From assembly GCA_964395065.1 (NCBI GenBank), contig CAYNAM010000088.1:1-10655 (forward strand): a stretch of DNA of 10,655 bases, in the 5' to 3' direction. Numbering within the stretch: position 1 is the stretch's first letter; every line of letters starts with the position of its first letter. Shown here one piece after another: positions 1 through 8,046 of the stretch. Below the pieces are notes generated by a model. That model had not been told where the DNA came from. It did no database searches and saw only the letters and a program-made list of their open reading frames with translations. The stretch comes from Entomomonas sp964395065. GTDB lineage: Bacteria > Pseudomonadota > Gammaproteobacteria > Pseudomonadales > Pseudomonadaceae. A program made the position numbers and the translations under genes.

Positions 1-818
1 TAGAAGACCTTGCAGAGCATGTTGCTAAGCCTTTTTGGTTTCAACTCTATGTTATGCGTGATAGAGAATTTATGTTAAGCCTCATCGAGAGGGTAAAAGC
101 AGCAGGTTGCGATGCACTCACCGTAACGCTGGACTTACAAATTATTGGTCAACGTCACAAAGACTTAAAAAATGGCCTATCCGTTCCGCCCAAACCTACA
201 CTTCAAAATTGGATCAACCTACTTACTAAACAAGCCTGGTGTTGGAAAATGTTAAAAACCAAACGTCGTTCATTTGGTAATATTGTAGGCCATGTCAAAG
301 GAATTGATGATCCAAGCTCTCTCTTTTCATGGACCAGTAAACAATTTGATCCAACCCTTGACTGGAATGATCTTGAATGGATTAAGAAAGCATGGGGCGG
401 TAAACTCATTGTGAAAGGCATTTTAGATGCCGAAGATGCAAAAATAGCTGCTAACTCAGGTGCTGATGCTATTATCGTCAGTAATCATGGAGGGCGGCAA
501 TTAGATGGTGCATGCTCAAGTATTCAAGTGTTACCCTCGATTGTGGAAGCGCTAAAAGAATCAACCACCGAAGTATGGTTAGATAGCGGAATACGCTCAG
601 GGCAAGACGTGTTAAAAGCAATTGCTTTAGGAGCACAAGGCACTCTTATCGGCCGGGCGTATCTTTATGGTTTAGGTGCCATGGGAGAAACAGGCGTCAC
701 CAAAGCGCTTGACATTATTCGCAATGAACTTGATTTAACCATGGCATTTTGCGGTTTAACCGATATTAATCAGGTCAATCAAGATATTCTTATCAAAAGC
801 ACTATTCCTCATTTATAG
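1..818 (+). CDS. lldD: FMN-dependent L-lactate dehydrogenase (LldD), 3' part only
   Basis: Oxidises L-lactate to pyruvate with FMN and, in bacterial LldD, passes electrons to the respiratory chain at the inner membrane. The gene enters from the left edge; the first complete codon is at base 3 and 271 residues are visible, so about 110 N-terminal residues are missing compared with the usual ~380. Family active-site residues are present (fragment numbering): the QLY motif (14-16), T42 and D44 of the VTLDL strand, R51 in GQRHKDLKNG, K138, the catalytic base H162 and substrate-binding R165 in SNHGGRQLDG, and the FMN phosphate site DSGIRSG (194-200) plus GR (217-218). The ATG at base 54 is internal, because family sequence continues upstream of it in frame. 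The downstream hairpin suggests this is the last gene of its transcript. The family also has mandelate and glycolate oxidase members, but the close LldD-type sequence makes lactate the best call. Confidence 0.9.
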   Translation, partial: EDLAEHVAKPFWFQLYVMRDREFMLSLIERVKAAGCDALTVTLDLQIIGQRHKDLKNGLSVPPKPTLQNWINLLTKQAWCWKMLKTKRRSFGNIVGHVKGIDDPSSLFSWTSKQFDPTLDWNDLEWIKKAWGGKLIVKGILDAEDAKIAANSGADAIIVSNHGGRQLDGACSSIQVLPSIVEALKESTTEVWLDSGIRSGQDVLKAIALGAQGTLIGRAYLYGLGAMGETGVTKALDIIRNELDLTMAFCGLTDINQVNQDILIKSTIPHL

Positions 819-831
819 CATATCCCGACAT

Positions 832-860
832 AACTAACAGGAAACTCACCTGTTAGTTTT
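832..860 (+). terminator. Rho-independent terminator-like hairpin after lldD
   Basis: A perfect 10-bp inverted repeat, AACTAACAGG (832-841) and CCTGTTAGTT (849-858), encloses a 7-nt loop and lies 13 bases after the lldD stop. The stem is only 4/10 GC and the T tract is short (TTTT overlapping the stem end, then CG and a second TTTT at 865-868). It may therefore be a modest terminator, but its position and perfect pairing support the call. Confidence 0.7.
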
Positions 861-867
861 CGAATTT

Positions 868-900
868 TATAGACTTTTAGTCATTAGACCTGTGTCTATA
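868..900. promoter_or_regulatory. Inverted-repeat cluster before emrB, candidate operator/promoter
   Basis: TATAGAC (868-874) and GTCTATA (894-900) form a perfect 7-bp inverted repeat with a 19-nt spacer. Inside it, TAGAC (885-889) pairs with GTCTA (894-898) around a 4-nt CTGT spacer, so the pentamer occurs three times in 31 bases. A -10-like TATATT (897-902) overlaps the right arm. No good -35 box stands at the proper distance, as is common for activated promoters. This looks like a binding site for a dimeric regulator of the downstream efflux genes, but no regulator gene lies in the window and its family cannot be told. Confidence 0.45.
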
Positions 901-945
901 TTTTATGAATAACTCATTTCTTTTACACTACCCGCCTATGAAGTC

Positions 946-951
946 GAGGAG
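946..951 (+). promoter_or_regulatory. Ribosome binding site fixing the GTG start of emrB
   Basis: GAGGAG is followed by a 5-nt spacer and then GTG at 957. The strong Shine-Dalgarno match decides for the GTG start. Confidence 0.75.
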
Positions 952-956
952 TAGAC

Positions 957-2471
957 GTGAGTATTAGTCAAAAGTATACAAGGGCTGAGTTAGTACTTGT
1001 TACAATCGTATTAGCCGTTGCTACGTTTATGCAAGTGTTAGACTCAACCATTGCCAATGTTGCAGTTCCAACTATTTCAGGTGATCTTGGAGTATCCAGT
1101 ACCGTGGGTACTTGGGTAATTACAGGGTTTGGGGCATCTAATGCAGTTTCTATTGCCGCATCGGGTTTTCTTGCAAAAAAAGTAGGCGAAGTAAGGTTAT
1201 TACTTATTTCAACCGCTCTTTTTACCCTATTTTCTTTTTTAGCCGGTATATCTAACAGCATTGGAACATTAATTTTTTTCAGAGTATTACAAGGTGCTGT
1301 TGCTGGGCCAGTCATTCCATTATCTCAAAGTCTTTTATTAAAAAGTTATCCGCCCATAATGAAGAATATGGCCATGGCCTTTTGGTCAATGACTGTTATT
1401 TTAGCTCCCGTGGTAGGTCCTATTTTAGGCGGCTATATTTGCTATAACTACACATGGTCTTGGATTTTCTTCATCAACATTCCATTGGGCATTGCCATTG
1501 TCATTATTGGCATCCCCCTATTAAAACGCCTAGAAACTAAACCACAAGCAATATCCTTTAATTTTATTAGCCTAGGGTTACTAACTATTGGTGTCGGTTG
1601 CTTACAGATTATGCTAGATAAGGGAAATCAACTGGGTTGGCTTGCCTCTAAGCAAATTATCATTTTAGCAATCATCTCTATCGTATCATTGACTTATCTT
1701 GTTATTGGTGAACTTTTTAGCCCAAACCCAACAGTTGATTTTTCTCTATTTAAATCCCGTAACTTTACGATTGGGACTGTTTCAGTCAGTTTAGCCTATA
1801 TGACCTATTTTGGAGCGATTGTACTCATTCCACAACTTTTACAAGAAGTTTATGGCTATACGGCACTCTGGGCTGGTATTGCTTTAGCTCCTATTGGCAT
1901 TATTCCCATTCTTATTTCTGCGCCCTTAGCTAAATTATCGAACAACATTGATATTCGCTTTGTCATTACAACAAGCTTCGTCTTTTATGCCATTTGCTTT
2001 TTCTGGCGTGCGTTTACTTACACCCCCGATATGGGACTAGCACAAGTTGTCTGGCCTCAATTCATTCAAGGCTTTGCCGTTGCTTGCTTCTTGATGCCTC
2101 TAACAACATTGACACTGACTGGACTACCTGAAAACAAACTAGCTTCTGCCACAAGCTTATCAAACTTCTTCAGAACACTGGCTGGCTCTGTAGGAACCTC
2201 TATTACAACCACCATGTGGAGTAATAATGCCGCATTACATCACAGCCAGTTAGTTGAGAATATCAATCTTTATAATCCTGAAAGTACTTTAACTTATCAA
2301 ACATTAGAACATATGGGATTCAACTTACAACAAATCGCATCCTATCTTAACCAGCAGATTACTGCTCAATCGTTAATTATGTCTGCTAATGATATATTTT
2401 GGTTAAGTGGTTGCACTTTTATTTTGTTAATCATGATGATTTGGCTTGCTAAACCATCTCACAAAAATTAA
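957..2471 (+). CDS. emrB: EmrB-type multidrug MFS transporter (DHA2 family, 14 helices)
   Basis: An inner-membrane drug:proton antiporter that, with EmrA and an outer-membrane channel, expels hydrophobic toxic compounds. The 504-residue length matches the EmrB/QacA (DHA2) group (E. coli EmrB is ~512). Visible family motifs are LDSTIANVAVP (28-38) in helix 1, an altered motif A loop, GFLAKKVGEVR (70-80), motif B beginning at R109 (RVLQGAVAGP), and the antiporter motif C, PVVGPILGGY (151-160), followed by WIFFINIP (169-176). Hydrophobic segments run through the whole protein, and a large loop near residues 440-470 precedes the last helix, as is usual in this group. The start is GTG. The gene is followed after 28 bases by emrA, so the two are almost certainly co-transcribed; the order B-then-A is the reverse of E. 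coli emrAB. The transported substrates cannot be told from the sequence. Confidence 0.9.
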   Translation: MSISQKYTRAELVLVTIVLAVATFMQVLDSTIANVAVPTISGDLGVSSTVGTWVITGFGASNAVSIAASGFLAKKVGEVRLLLISTALFTLFSFLAGISNSIGTLIFFRVLQGAVAGPVIPLSQSLLLKSYPPIMKNMAMAFWSMTVILAPVVGPILGGYICYNYTWSWIFFINIPLGIAIVIIGIPLLKRLETKPQAISFNFISLGLLTIGVGCLQIMLDKGNQLGWLASKQIIILAIISIVSLTYLVIGELFSPNPTVDFSLFKSRNFTIGTVSVSLAYMTYFGAIVLIPQLLQEVYGYTALWAGIALAPIGIIPILISAPLAKLSNNIDIRFVITTSFVFYAICFFWRAFTYTPDMGLAQVVWPQFIQGFAVACFLMPLTTLTLTGLPENKLASATSLSNFFRTLAGSVGTSITTTMWSNNAALHHSQLVENINLYNPESTLTYQTLEHMGFNLQQIASYLNQQITAQSLIMSANDIFWLSGCTFILLIMMIWLAKPSHKN

Positions 2472-2487
2472 TCAAAGACAAAACAGT

Positions 2488-2493
2488 AAAGAG
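2488..2493 (+). promoter_or_regulatory. Ribosome binding site fixing the start of emrA
   Basis: AAAGAG stands 6 nt before ATG at 2500. An in-frame ATG at 2446 lies within the emrB 3' end and would add 18 residues unlike the family, so the site favours 2500. Confidence 0.6.
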
Positions 2494-2499
2494 TTCACG

Positions 2500-3702
2500 A
2501 TGAGTACTGACAACTTAAGTAATACAACAACATCAACAATTAATCAACTAGATACCGAAAAAAAACATAACCCTAAAAAAAGATTCTTTATGCTACTAGC
2601 AACTGCTATCTTTCTACTATTATTTATCGGTTATGGTGCTTATTGGTTCTTAGTGCTACGTTATCAAGTCTACACTGATGATGCTTATGTAAAAGGATTA
2701 CAAATACCTATCGTGGCGCAAGTACGTGGCAACGTCACCAAAATTTTTTTTGAAAACACCGATATTGTCCATGCAGGAGATATTGTTGTTGAATTGGATA
2801 ATACTGATACTAAATTAGCTTTTGAAAATGCAAAGCATCAATTAGCTGAAGCCGTCAGAAAAATTCAAACTATTTATCAAGAAAACATTGGTTATAAAGC
2901 CGCCATTGAAGAGCAAAAAATCGCACTTACAAGGGCTAAAAGAGACTATCAGCGAAGGATTGCATTAGGCAGCAATGGAGCCGTTTCTCAAGAAACATTG
3001 CAACATGCTAAGGAATCAGTTGAAATTGCAAAATCTGCGCTGGCCGTTGCAGAGCAAAAACTCAAAAGTAACCAAGTGCTTCTTTTAAATACAGAGCTTA
3101 CTAAGCAACCCTCTATTCTTGTTGCAGCTGATAATGTTAGAAATGCATGGATTAATTTGCAACGTACAGTGATCCGCACACCGATGGATGGATACGTGGC
3201 AAGACGAAGTGTTCAAGTAGGGTCACAGGTTGACTCTACAACTCCATTAATGGTAATTGTTCCAACAACCCCTATGTGGATTGATGCCAACTTTAAAGAA
3301 ACACAATTAAATAATATCCGCATCGGTCAAACTGTTAAAATAACGAGTGATCTCTATGGTGACGACATTGTATTTAAAGGTTCAGTAGAAGGATTAAATA
3401 TGGGTACGGGTAGTGCTTTTTCACTATTACCTGCACAAAATGCTACAGGAAACTGGATTAAAATCGTACAACGGCTTCCCGTTCGTATCCGTCTAGAGAG
3501 TGAGCAACTGAAAAAATATCCACTGATGATTGGTTTGTCGATGAATGTAACGGTCGATGTTAAAAATATGAATGGTAAAAGATTAGAGGTCAAAAAACGG
3601 ACAACCCCTGCTTTTCAAAGTAATGCAACAGTTATAAATTTAAATCAGGTTAATCAAATTATAGACAATATTATTCAAGAAAATACGACGGCTATTAATT
3701 GA
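2500..3702 (+). CDS. emrA: EmrA-type periplasmic adaptor (membrane fusion protein, HlyD family)
   Basis: The adaptor bridges EmrB in the inner membrane to a TolC-like outer-membrane channel. It has 400 residues (E. coli EmrA is ~390): a short cytoplasmic N-terminus rich in polar residues, a single transmembrane helix (about 29-52), the EmrA hallmark YTDDAYVKG (58-66), a lipoyl-type strand segment VAQVRGNVTKIFFENTD (72-88), a long coiled-coil hairpin (about 104-200), the second lipoyl half IRTPMDGYVARRSVQVGSQV (225-244) and a beta-barrel part. The segment GTGSAFSLLPAQNATGNWI (302-320), running on to QRLPVRI, is a strong EmrA signature. It directly follows emrB and should be translated from the same mRNA. 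The last 8 bases overlap the 3' end of phoR on the other strand. No outer-membrane partner gene is next to it. Confidence 0.92.
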   Translation: MSTDNLSNTTTSTINQLDTEKKHNPKKRFFMLLATAIFLLLFIGYGAYWFLVLRYQVYTDDAYVKGLQIPIVAQVRGNVTKIFFENTDIVHAGDIVVELDNTDTKLAFENAKHQLAEAVRKIQTIYQENIGYKAAIEEQKIALTRAKRDYQRRIALGSNGAVSQETLQHAKESVEIAKSALAVAEQKLKSNQVLLLNTELTKQPSILVAADNVRNAWINLQRTVIRTPMDGYVARRSVQVGSQVDSTTPLMVIVPTTPMWIDANFKETQLNNIRIGQTVKITSDLYGDDIVFKGSVEGLNMGTGSAFSLLPAQNATGNWIKIVQRLPVRIRLESEQLKKYPLMIGLSMNVTVDVKNMNGKRLEVKKRTTPAFQSNATVINLNQVNQIIDNIIQENTTAIN

Positions 3703-4921
3703 TATTCTTTATGCGCTGAGAAGGAAAAAATAGGCTAAATGTAGAGCCTTTTCCCTCAACGCTTTCAATATCCAAATAGCCACCATGTCTTGATAATACG
3801 TGCTTTACAATTGACAACCCCAATCCCGTACCTCCTGTTTCACGTGAGCGACTTTTGTCAATTCGATAAAAGCGTTGTGTTAAGTTCTTAATATGTTGAG
3901 CAGGAATACCTTGCCCAGTATCTTTAACTCGAAAAACACCCTCGCCATCGATCAATAAAAAACTAATTTCTATAGAGCCACCCTCTTTTGTATAACGCAC
4001 AGCATTCACTGCTATATTAGCAACGGCACTAATTAACTCAGACTCATTACCTGCAATCATTGCATGAGTATCAGCATGAATAGTAATACGATGATGCCCT
4101 GCCGAAAGCTCTTGTACTGTATTTTTTGTATGATCTAAAATTGCATCGCTAGCAATCCATTGATCCAAGGGTGGTGATGTACTGTCTTCTAATCGCGCCA
4201 GCGTTAACAAATCACTTACTAATGACTGCATACGGCGGCCTTGCTGATACATTAAATCTAAATAACGTGTTCGCTCTTCCTCAGAAAGAGGTAAGTTTTG
4301 CATTGTCTCAATAAACCCGTTTAATACAGCCAATGGTGTCCTAATCTCATGAGAAACATCAGCTACAAAGTTACGACGCATTTTTTCAATACGTTCTATT
4401 TGTGTAATATCATTAACCAGCAACAGTAGTCGCCCCTCGTCATAGGGATGTAACTGTAACATTAGCTTTTGCTCATCTGCCCCATGGGTTAACTTCAATG
4501 GCTTCTCATATTGTTGATTTTCTATATAGCCAACAAACTCAGGCATTCTGATCAAATTAGTAATATATTGTTGTTTGTCAAACTCTCGATCTAGATGAAA
4601 AAGTTTTGCCGCTGTGTCATTACACCATTCAATTTTATGCTCTTTATCCAGCAATAAAACTCCATTAGGTGATACTTGAATAGCACCTAATAGCTTATTT
4701 AGTTGATCTATCGTATGCTGATTTTCTTGATTGCGCTGTTTTAATAAGCGCTCAATATAATCTGCTATTTCTCTCCACTTACCTGTTAAATGAGGCTTTT
4801 CTTCTTTGGTTGCATCACGTCTTAACCATAAAATAAGTTGCTCGTATTGTTTTTTTGCAAACAAACCCCAAGCTACAATGAAAACACCAATACAAATAAC
4901 AATAATAAGGGAGTATATCAA
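3695..4921 (-). CDS. phoR: Phosphate regulon sensor histidine kinase PhoR
   Basis: Inner-membrane kinase/phosphatase that phosphorylates PhoB when phosphate is scarce. The 408 residues comprise one hydrophobic anchor (about 2-22), a basic linker, a PAS domain (about 75-170), the phosphoacceptor helix with the H-box VSHEIRTPL (H191), and an ATP-binding domain with N-box N302/N306, G1 DTGQG (334-338), F-box RFYRID (350-355) and G2 GGTGLGL (363-369). All catalytic motifs are intact. The start is TTG: GGAG (plus-strand 4929-4932) lies 7 nt upstream, an in-frame TGA is just upstream, and no ATG is available before the PAS domain. Only one N-terminal helix is seen where E. coli PhoR has two, leaving almost nothing in the periplasm, which fits sensing through PhoU/Pst rather than direct phosphate binding. 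It is the last gene of the operon, 49 nt after phoB. Confidence 0.93.
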   Translation of the reverse strand: MIYSLIIVICIGVFIVAWGLFAKKQYEQLILWLRRDATKEEKPHLTGKWREIADYIERLLKQRNQENQHTIDQLNKLLGAIQVSPNGVLLLDKEHKIEWCNDTAAKLFHLDREFDKQQYITNLIRMPEFVGYIENQQYEKPLKLTHGADEQKLMLQLHPYDEGRLLLLVNDITQIERIEKMRRNFVADVSHEIRTPLAVLNGFIETMQNLPLSEEERTRYLDLMYQQGRRMQSLVSDLLTLARLEDSTSPPLDQWIASDAILDHTKNTVQELSAGHHRITIHADTHAMIAGNESELISAVANIAVNAVRYTKEGGSIEISFLLIDGEGVFRVKDTGQGIPAQHIKNLTQRFYRIDKSRSRETGGTGLGLSIVKHVLSRHGGYLDIESVEGKGSTFSLFFPSQRIKNIN

Positions 4922-4970
4922 TGGCTTTCTCCGTCAACTAAATTTTATGGATTTAAGGTATTTTTTATAA

Positions 4971-5663
4971 TCACTCACTCTTACTTGCATTAAAGCGATA
5001 TCCAACTCCCCTTACAGTCTCAACCAAACAATCAGCCTGTACTGATGCTAACCCCTCACGTAGACGCTTAATATGCACATCCACTGATCGCTCCTCAATA
5101 AATACATGCTGTCCCCATACTTTATCGAGTAATTGAGATCTACTGTGTACCCGATTCGGGTAGCGCATCAAATAATTAAGTAACTTAAACTCAGTAGGGC
5201 CTAGCTTAACCTCTACGCCTGCATAACTAATCTGCCAACGTTCAGGATCCAACGTCAACCCTACTAATGACACACTTTCTTGACTAGCCTCAGGTAATTT
5301 GCGTCGCAACAATGCGCGTATACGTGCCAATAACTCCTGGGTTGAAAAAGGCTTTACCACATAATCATCAGCCCCCGAATCCAGTCCTTGTACCTTATCT
5401 GTTTCCTCGCTTCGTGCTGTAAGCATAATAATTGGAATTTGTCTTGTTCGCTCATTGGCACGCCAACCTTTAGCAAGAGTAATACCACTCTGCCCTGGAA
5501 GCATCCAATCCAGTAATACTAAATCAGGCAATATATTATCAACTTCTTGTCTTGCATCATCTGCATTATCAACGATGACATAATCAAAACCCGCATGTTT
5601 TAAATTAATGGCCAATAGCTCTGCAATGGCCGGTTCATCTTCAACAATTAAGACTCTTGTCAT
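4971..5663 (-). CDS. phoB: Phosphate regulon response regulator PhoB
   Basis: DNA-binding activator of the Pho regulon. The 230 residues (E. coli PhoB has 229) hold a receiver domain with acidic residues E8 and D9, phosphoacceptor D52 in LLDWMLPG, T82 and K104, and an OmpR/PhoB winged-helix domain with the family motif GPTEFKLLNYL, the recognition-helix region RSVDVHIKRLR and the C-terminal hairpin VETVRGVGYRF. I place the start at ATG 5663, where GGAG (plus-strand 5671-5674) lies 7 nt upstream and MTRVLIVEDE aligns with other PhoB N-termini. The alternative GTG at 5669 overlaps the phoU stop as GTGA but sits only 1 nt from the GGAG. Either way phoB is translationally coupled to phoU. It should bind the Pho box before pstS and so activate its own operon. 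Confidence 0.95.
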   Translation of the reverse strand: MTRVLIVEDEPAIAELLAINLKHAGFDYVIVDNADDARQEVDNILPDLVLLDWMLPGQSGITLAKGWRANERTRQIPIIMLTARSEETDKVQGLDSGADDYVVKPFSTQELLARIRALLRRKLPEASQESVSLVGLTLDPERWQISYAGVEVKLGPTEFKLLNYLMRYPNRVHSRSQLLDKVWGQHVFIEERSVDVHIKRLREGLASVQADCLVETVRGVGYRFNASKSE

Positions 5664-5665
5664 TA

Positions 5666-6379
5666 TCACTCTCCATCATTTTTTGTAATCGACTCTACCT
5701 CCTCCAATGAAGCATGCCTGACATCTTCGCCTTTTACAATGTAAATAATAAGCTCTGCTATATTTTTTGCATGGTCACCAATACGCTCTAACGCTTTTGC
5801 AACGAACAATAAATCTAAACTAGGTGATATGGTTCTCGGGTCTTCCATCATATAGGTAATTAATTTACGGATAAAACCACCGAACTCTAAATCTATTTCA
5901 TTATCACTTCGTAGAATATAAATAGCAGCCTCAACGTCCAATCTGGCAAAGGCATCTAGCGCTTTATGCAATAAGTCCAATGCTAAATTAGACATAAACC
6001 GTAATTCTGCTCCCATAAGATTTTTAGAAATTCCCTGTTCAATAATGGACTTAACCATCCGGGCTATTTTTGTAGCTTCATCCCCTGTACGCTCTAAATT
6101 ATTAGTTGTTTTAGAAATTGCCATTAATAAGCGCAAATCACGTGCAGTGGGTTGTCGACGAGCAATCATGGAAATCAAGTTTTTATCAATCTCAACTTCC
6201 ATTGCGTTAACTCTTCCTTCTAAATCAATAACTTTACTCACAATTTCTATATCAAAATTCGTTAGCGCATTAATCGCCAAACTCATTTGAGACTCAACAA
6301 GTCCACCCATTTCCATAATTTGGGTAGAAATACTGTTTAATTCAGCACTGAATTGGCTCGAAAGGTGTTTATTTGTCAT
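5666..6379 (-). CDS. phoU: Phosphate signalling protein PhoU
   Basis: Cytoplasmic regulator that links Pst transporter activity to PhoR and keeps the Pho regulon off when phosphate is plentiful. The 237-residue length is typical. The protein is all-helical with two similar three-helix bundles. Each carries the metal-binding family motif: ERTGDEATKIA (96-106) in the first half and ERIGDHAKNIAE (198-209) in the second. The start is ATG, with GTAGG (plus-strand 6389-6393) 9 nt upstream, and 17 nt separate it from pstB. Its TGA lies within the phoB start region (GTGATAATG), an arrangement that suggests translational coupling. Confidence 0.95.
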   Translation of the reverse strand: MTNKHLSSQFSAELNSISTQIMEMGGLVESQMSLAINALTNFDIEIVSKVIDLEGRVNAMEVEIDKNLISMIARRQPTARDLRLLMAISKTTNNLERTGDEATKIARMVKSIIEQGISKNLMGAELRFMSNLALDLLHKALDAFARLDVEAAIYILRSDNEIDLEFGGFIRKLITYMMEDPRTISPSLDLLFVAKALERIGDHAKNIAELIIYIVKGEDVRHASLEEVESITKNDGE

Positions 6380-6396
6380 ATTATATTGCCTACCTA

Positions 6397-7179
6397 CTAG
6401 CCAAAACGGCCTGTTATATAATCTTCTGTCTCTTGACGCTGAGGCTTTAAGAAAAGTTGCTCTGTCTCTCCTACTTCCACTAACTGCCCTAAATACATAT
6501 ATGCGGTATAGTCAGAGCACCGTGCAGCTTGTTGCATATTATGAGTTACAATTGCCACAGTGTAATCTTGTTTTAATTCATGAATTAACTCTTCAATTTT
6601 ACCAGTTGAAATTGGATCTAATGCAGAGCAAGGTTCATCAAGTAATAACACTTCAGGTTTAATCGCAATCCCTCTTGCAATACAAAGTCTTTGCTGTTGA
6701 CCGCCTGATAGACTAGAACCATTTTGGTGTAGTTTATCTTTAACTTCTGTCCACAAAGCTGCTTTATTTAAAGCCCACTCTATGCGGTCATCCATTTCAG
6801 CATTCGACAACTTTTCAAAAAGCTTAACGCCAAAGGCAATATTATTATAAATAGACATAGGAAAAGGCGTTGGTTTCTGAAACACCATACCAATACGCGC
6901 TCTAATCAGTGCGACATCTTCTTTGCTGGTTAAAATATTCTCACCATCAATTAAAATTTCACCTTCAGCACGTTGTTCAGGATACAGCTCAAACATTCGA
7001 TTAAGCGTACGTAATAAGGTTGATTTTCCGCATCCAGATGGCCCAATAAATGCAGTAACCTTATTTTCTGCAATATCTAAATTAATATTTTTTAATGCAT
7101 TAAACTGCCCATAATAAAAATTTAAATTACGAATAGAAAGTTTTGCTTTGGGGGGAGTGCTTTGTACTTTATCGAGCAT
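6397..7179 (-). CDS. pstB: Phosphate ABC transporter ATP-binding protein PstB
   Basis: The ATPase that powers phosphate import by PstC/PstA at the cytoplasmic face; it is also thought to contact PhoR/PhoU in signalling. It has 260 residues with Walker A GPSGCGKST (46-54), Q-loop Q101, ABC signature LSGGQQQR (157-164), Walker B LLLDEP (178-183) with catalytic E182, D-loop SALD and H-loop H213. The C-terminus ...EDYITGRFG is the standard PstB ending. The start is ATG, with AAGG 10 nt upstream inside the end of pstA; only 6 nt separate the two genes. All catalytic residues are intact. Confidence 0.97.
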   Translation of the reverse strand: MLDKVQSTPPKAKLSIRNLNFYYGQFNALKNINLDIAENKVTAFIGPSGCGKSTLLRTLNRMFELYPEQRAEGEILIDGENILTSKEDVALIRARIGMVFQKPTPFPMSIYNNIAFGVKLFEKLSNAEMDDRIEWALNKAALWTEVKDKLHQNGSSLSGGQQQRLCIARGIAIKPEVLLLDEPCSALDPISTGKIEELIHELKQDYTVAIVTHNMQQAARCSDYTAYMYLGQLVEVGETEQLFLKPQRQETEDYITGRFG

Positions 7180-7185
7180 CTACAA

Positions 7186-8046
7186 TTAACCTTTTTTCTT
7201 TAATAATAAACGTGCAGTGATATTGAGTATTAAAATACCAAACGTAATAATAAATACACCAGCCCAAGCAAGTTTCTGCCAATTTTCAAAAGGACTCATC
7301 GCAAACTTGAAGATGGTCACAGGTAGACTCGCCATTGGCTGTGATAAATCACTAGTCCAGAACTGATTTGAAAGTGCTGTAAAGAGCAAGGGGGCTGTTT
7401 CACCTGCAATACGTGCGATTGCCAACAAAATACCCGTTAAAATACCTGCTTGCGCTGCTCTAAGCGTAACCATTAAAACAACTTTCCATTTAGGAGCACC
7501 CAGAGCATAAGCAGCTTCTCGTAATGAGTTGGGAATAAGTGCTAACATATTCTCTGTAGTTCTAACAACAACAGGAATAACAATTAAAGCCAGTGCCACA
7601 ATACCAGCCCACCCAGAAAACCCTTTAAATGGTAAGACAATTAATGAGTAAACAAACAAGCCAATGATAATAGAAGGGGCTGACAACAAAATATCATTAA
7701 TAAAACGAGTAATATTAGAAAGGGGCCCTTTACCGCCATACTCGCACAAATAGACCCCCGTCATAATTCCAATCGGTGTGCCAATGATCGTTGCCATGAA
7801 CACCATCAATACCGAACCCCAAATAGCATTGGCTAAACCGCCCATCTCAGCATTAGGTGGCGGGGTCATTTCAGTAAAAACAGCTAATCCAATACCTCCA
7901 AGCCCCAAGTAGATCGTTTCAAATAAAATCCATGCTAGCCAAAACAAACCAAACACCATGGCTAATAACGATAACGTTAATGCCACAGTATTTTTAAATT
8001 TACGATAGCGATGGCGTGCTACTTTTGGAGAGCTAAAATAACTCAT
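7186..8046 (-). CDS. pstA: Phosphate ABC transporter permease PstA
   Basis: One of the two inner-membrane channel subunits of the Pst importer. The 286 residues contain about six hydrophobic segments, the first at about 20-48, and the cytoplasmic EAA loop REAAYALGAPKWKVV (176-190), which docks on PstB. This is followed by ARIAGETAPLLFTAL (211-225), whose arginine matches one shown in E. coli PstA to matter for transport. The ATG start overlaps the pstC stop as ATGA (8043-8046). The strong site GGAGGG (plus-strand 8052-8057) stands 5 nt upstream inside pstC, so translation is coupled and the two permeases should be made in equal amounts. Confidence 0.96.
   Translation of the reverse strand: MSYFSSPKVARHRYRKFKNTVALTLSLLAMVFGLFWLAWILFETIYLGLGGIGLAVFTEMTPPPNAEMGGLANAIWGSVLMVFMATIIGTPIGIMTGVYLCEYGGKGPLSNITRFINDILLSAPSIIIGLFVYSLIVLPFKGFSGWAGIVALALIVIPVVVRTTENMLALIPNSLREAAYALGAPKWKVVLMVTLRAAQAGILTGILLAIARIAGETAPLLFTALSNQFWTSDLSQPMASLPVTIFKFAMSPFENWQKLAWAGVFIITFGILILNITARLLLKKKG

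Noticed and set aside
54..56. ATG at 54 as the start of a complete short gene
   Set aside because: LldD family sequence with the QLY motif continues upstream in frame to the window edge, so the gene is simply cut.
968..1315. Open frame antisense to emrB, and similar frames opposite pst/pho genes (for example 3354-3593, 6045-6290, 9399-9587)
   Set aside because: They lie wholly inside well-supported genes, show no recognisable protein features and have no convincing ribosome binding sites.
2446..2499. Earlier in-frame ATG for emrA inside emrB
   Set aside because: The ATG at 2500 has a properly spaced AAAGAG site, and the 18 added residues are unlike the EmrA family.
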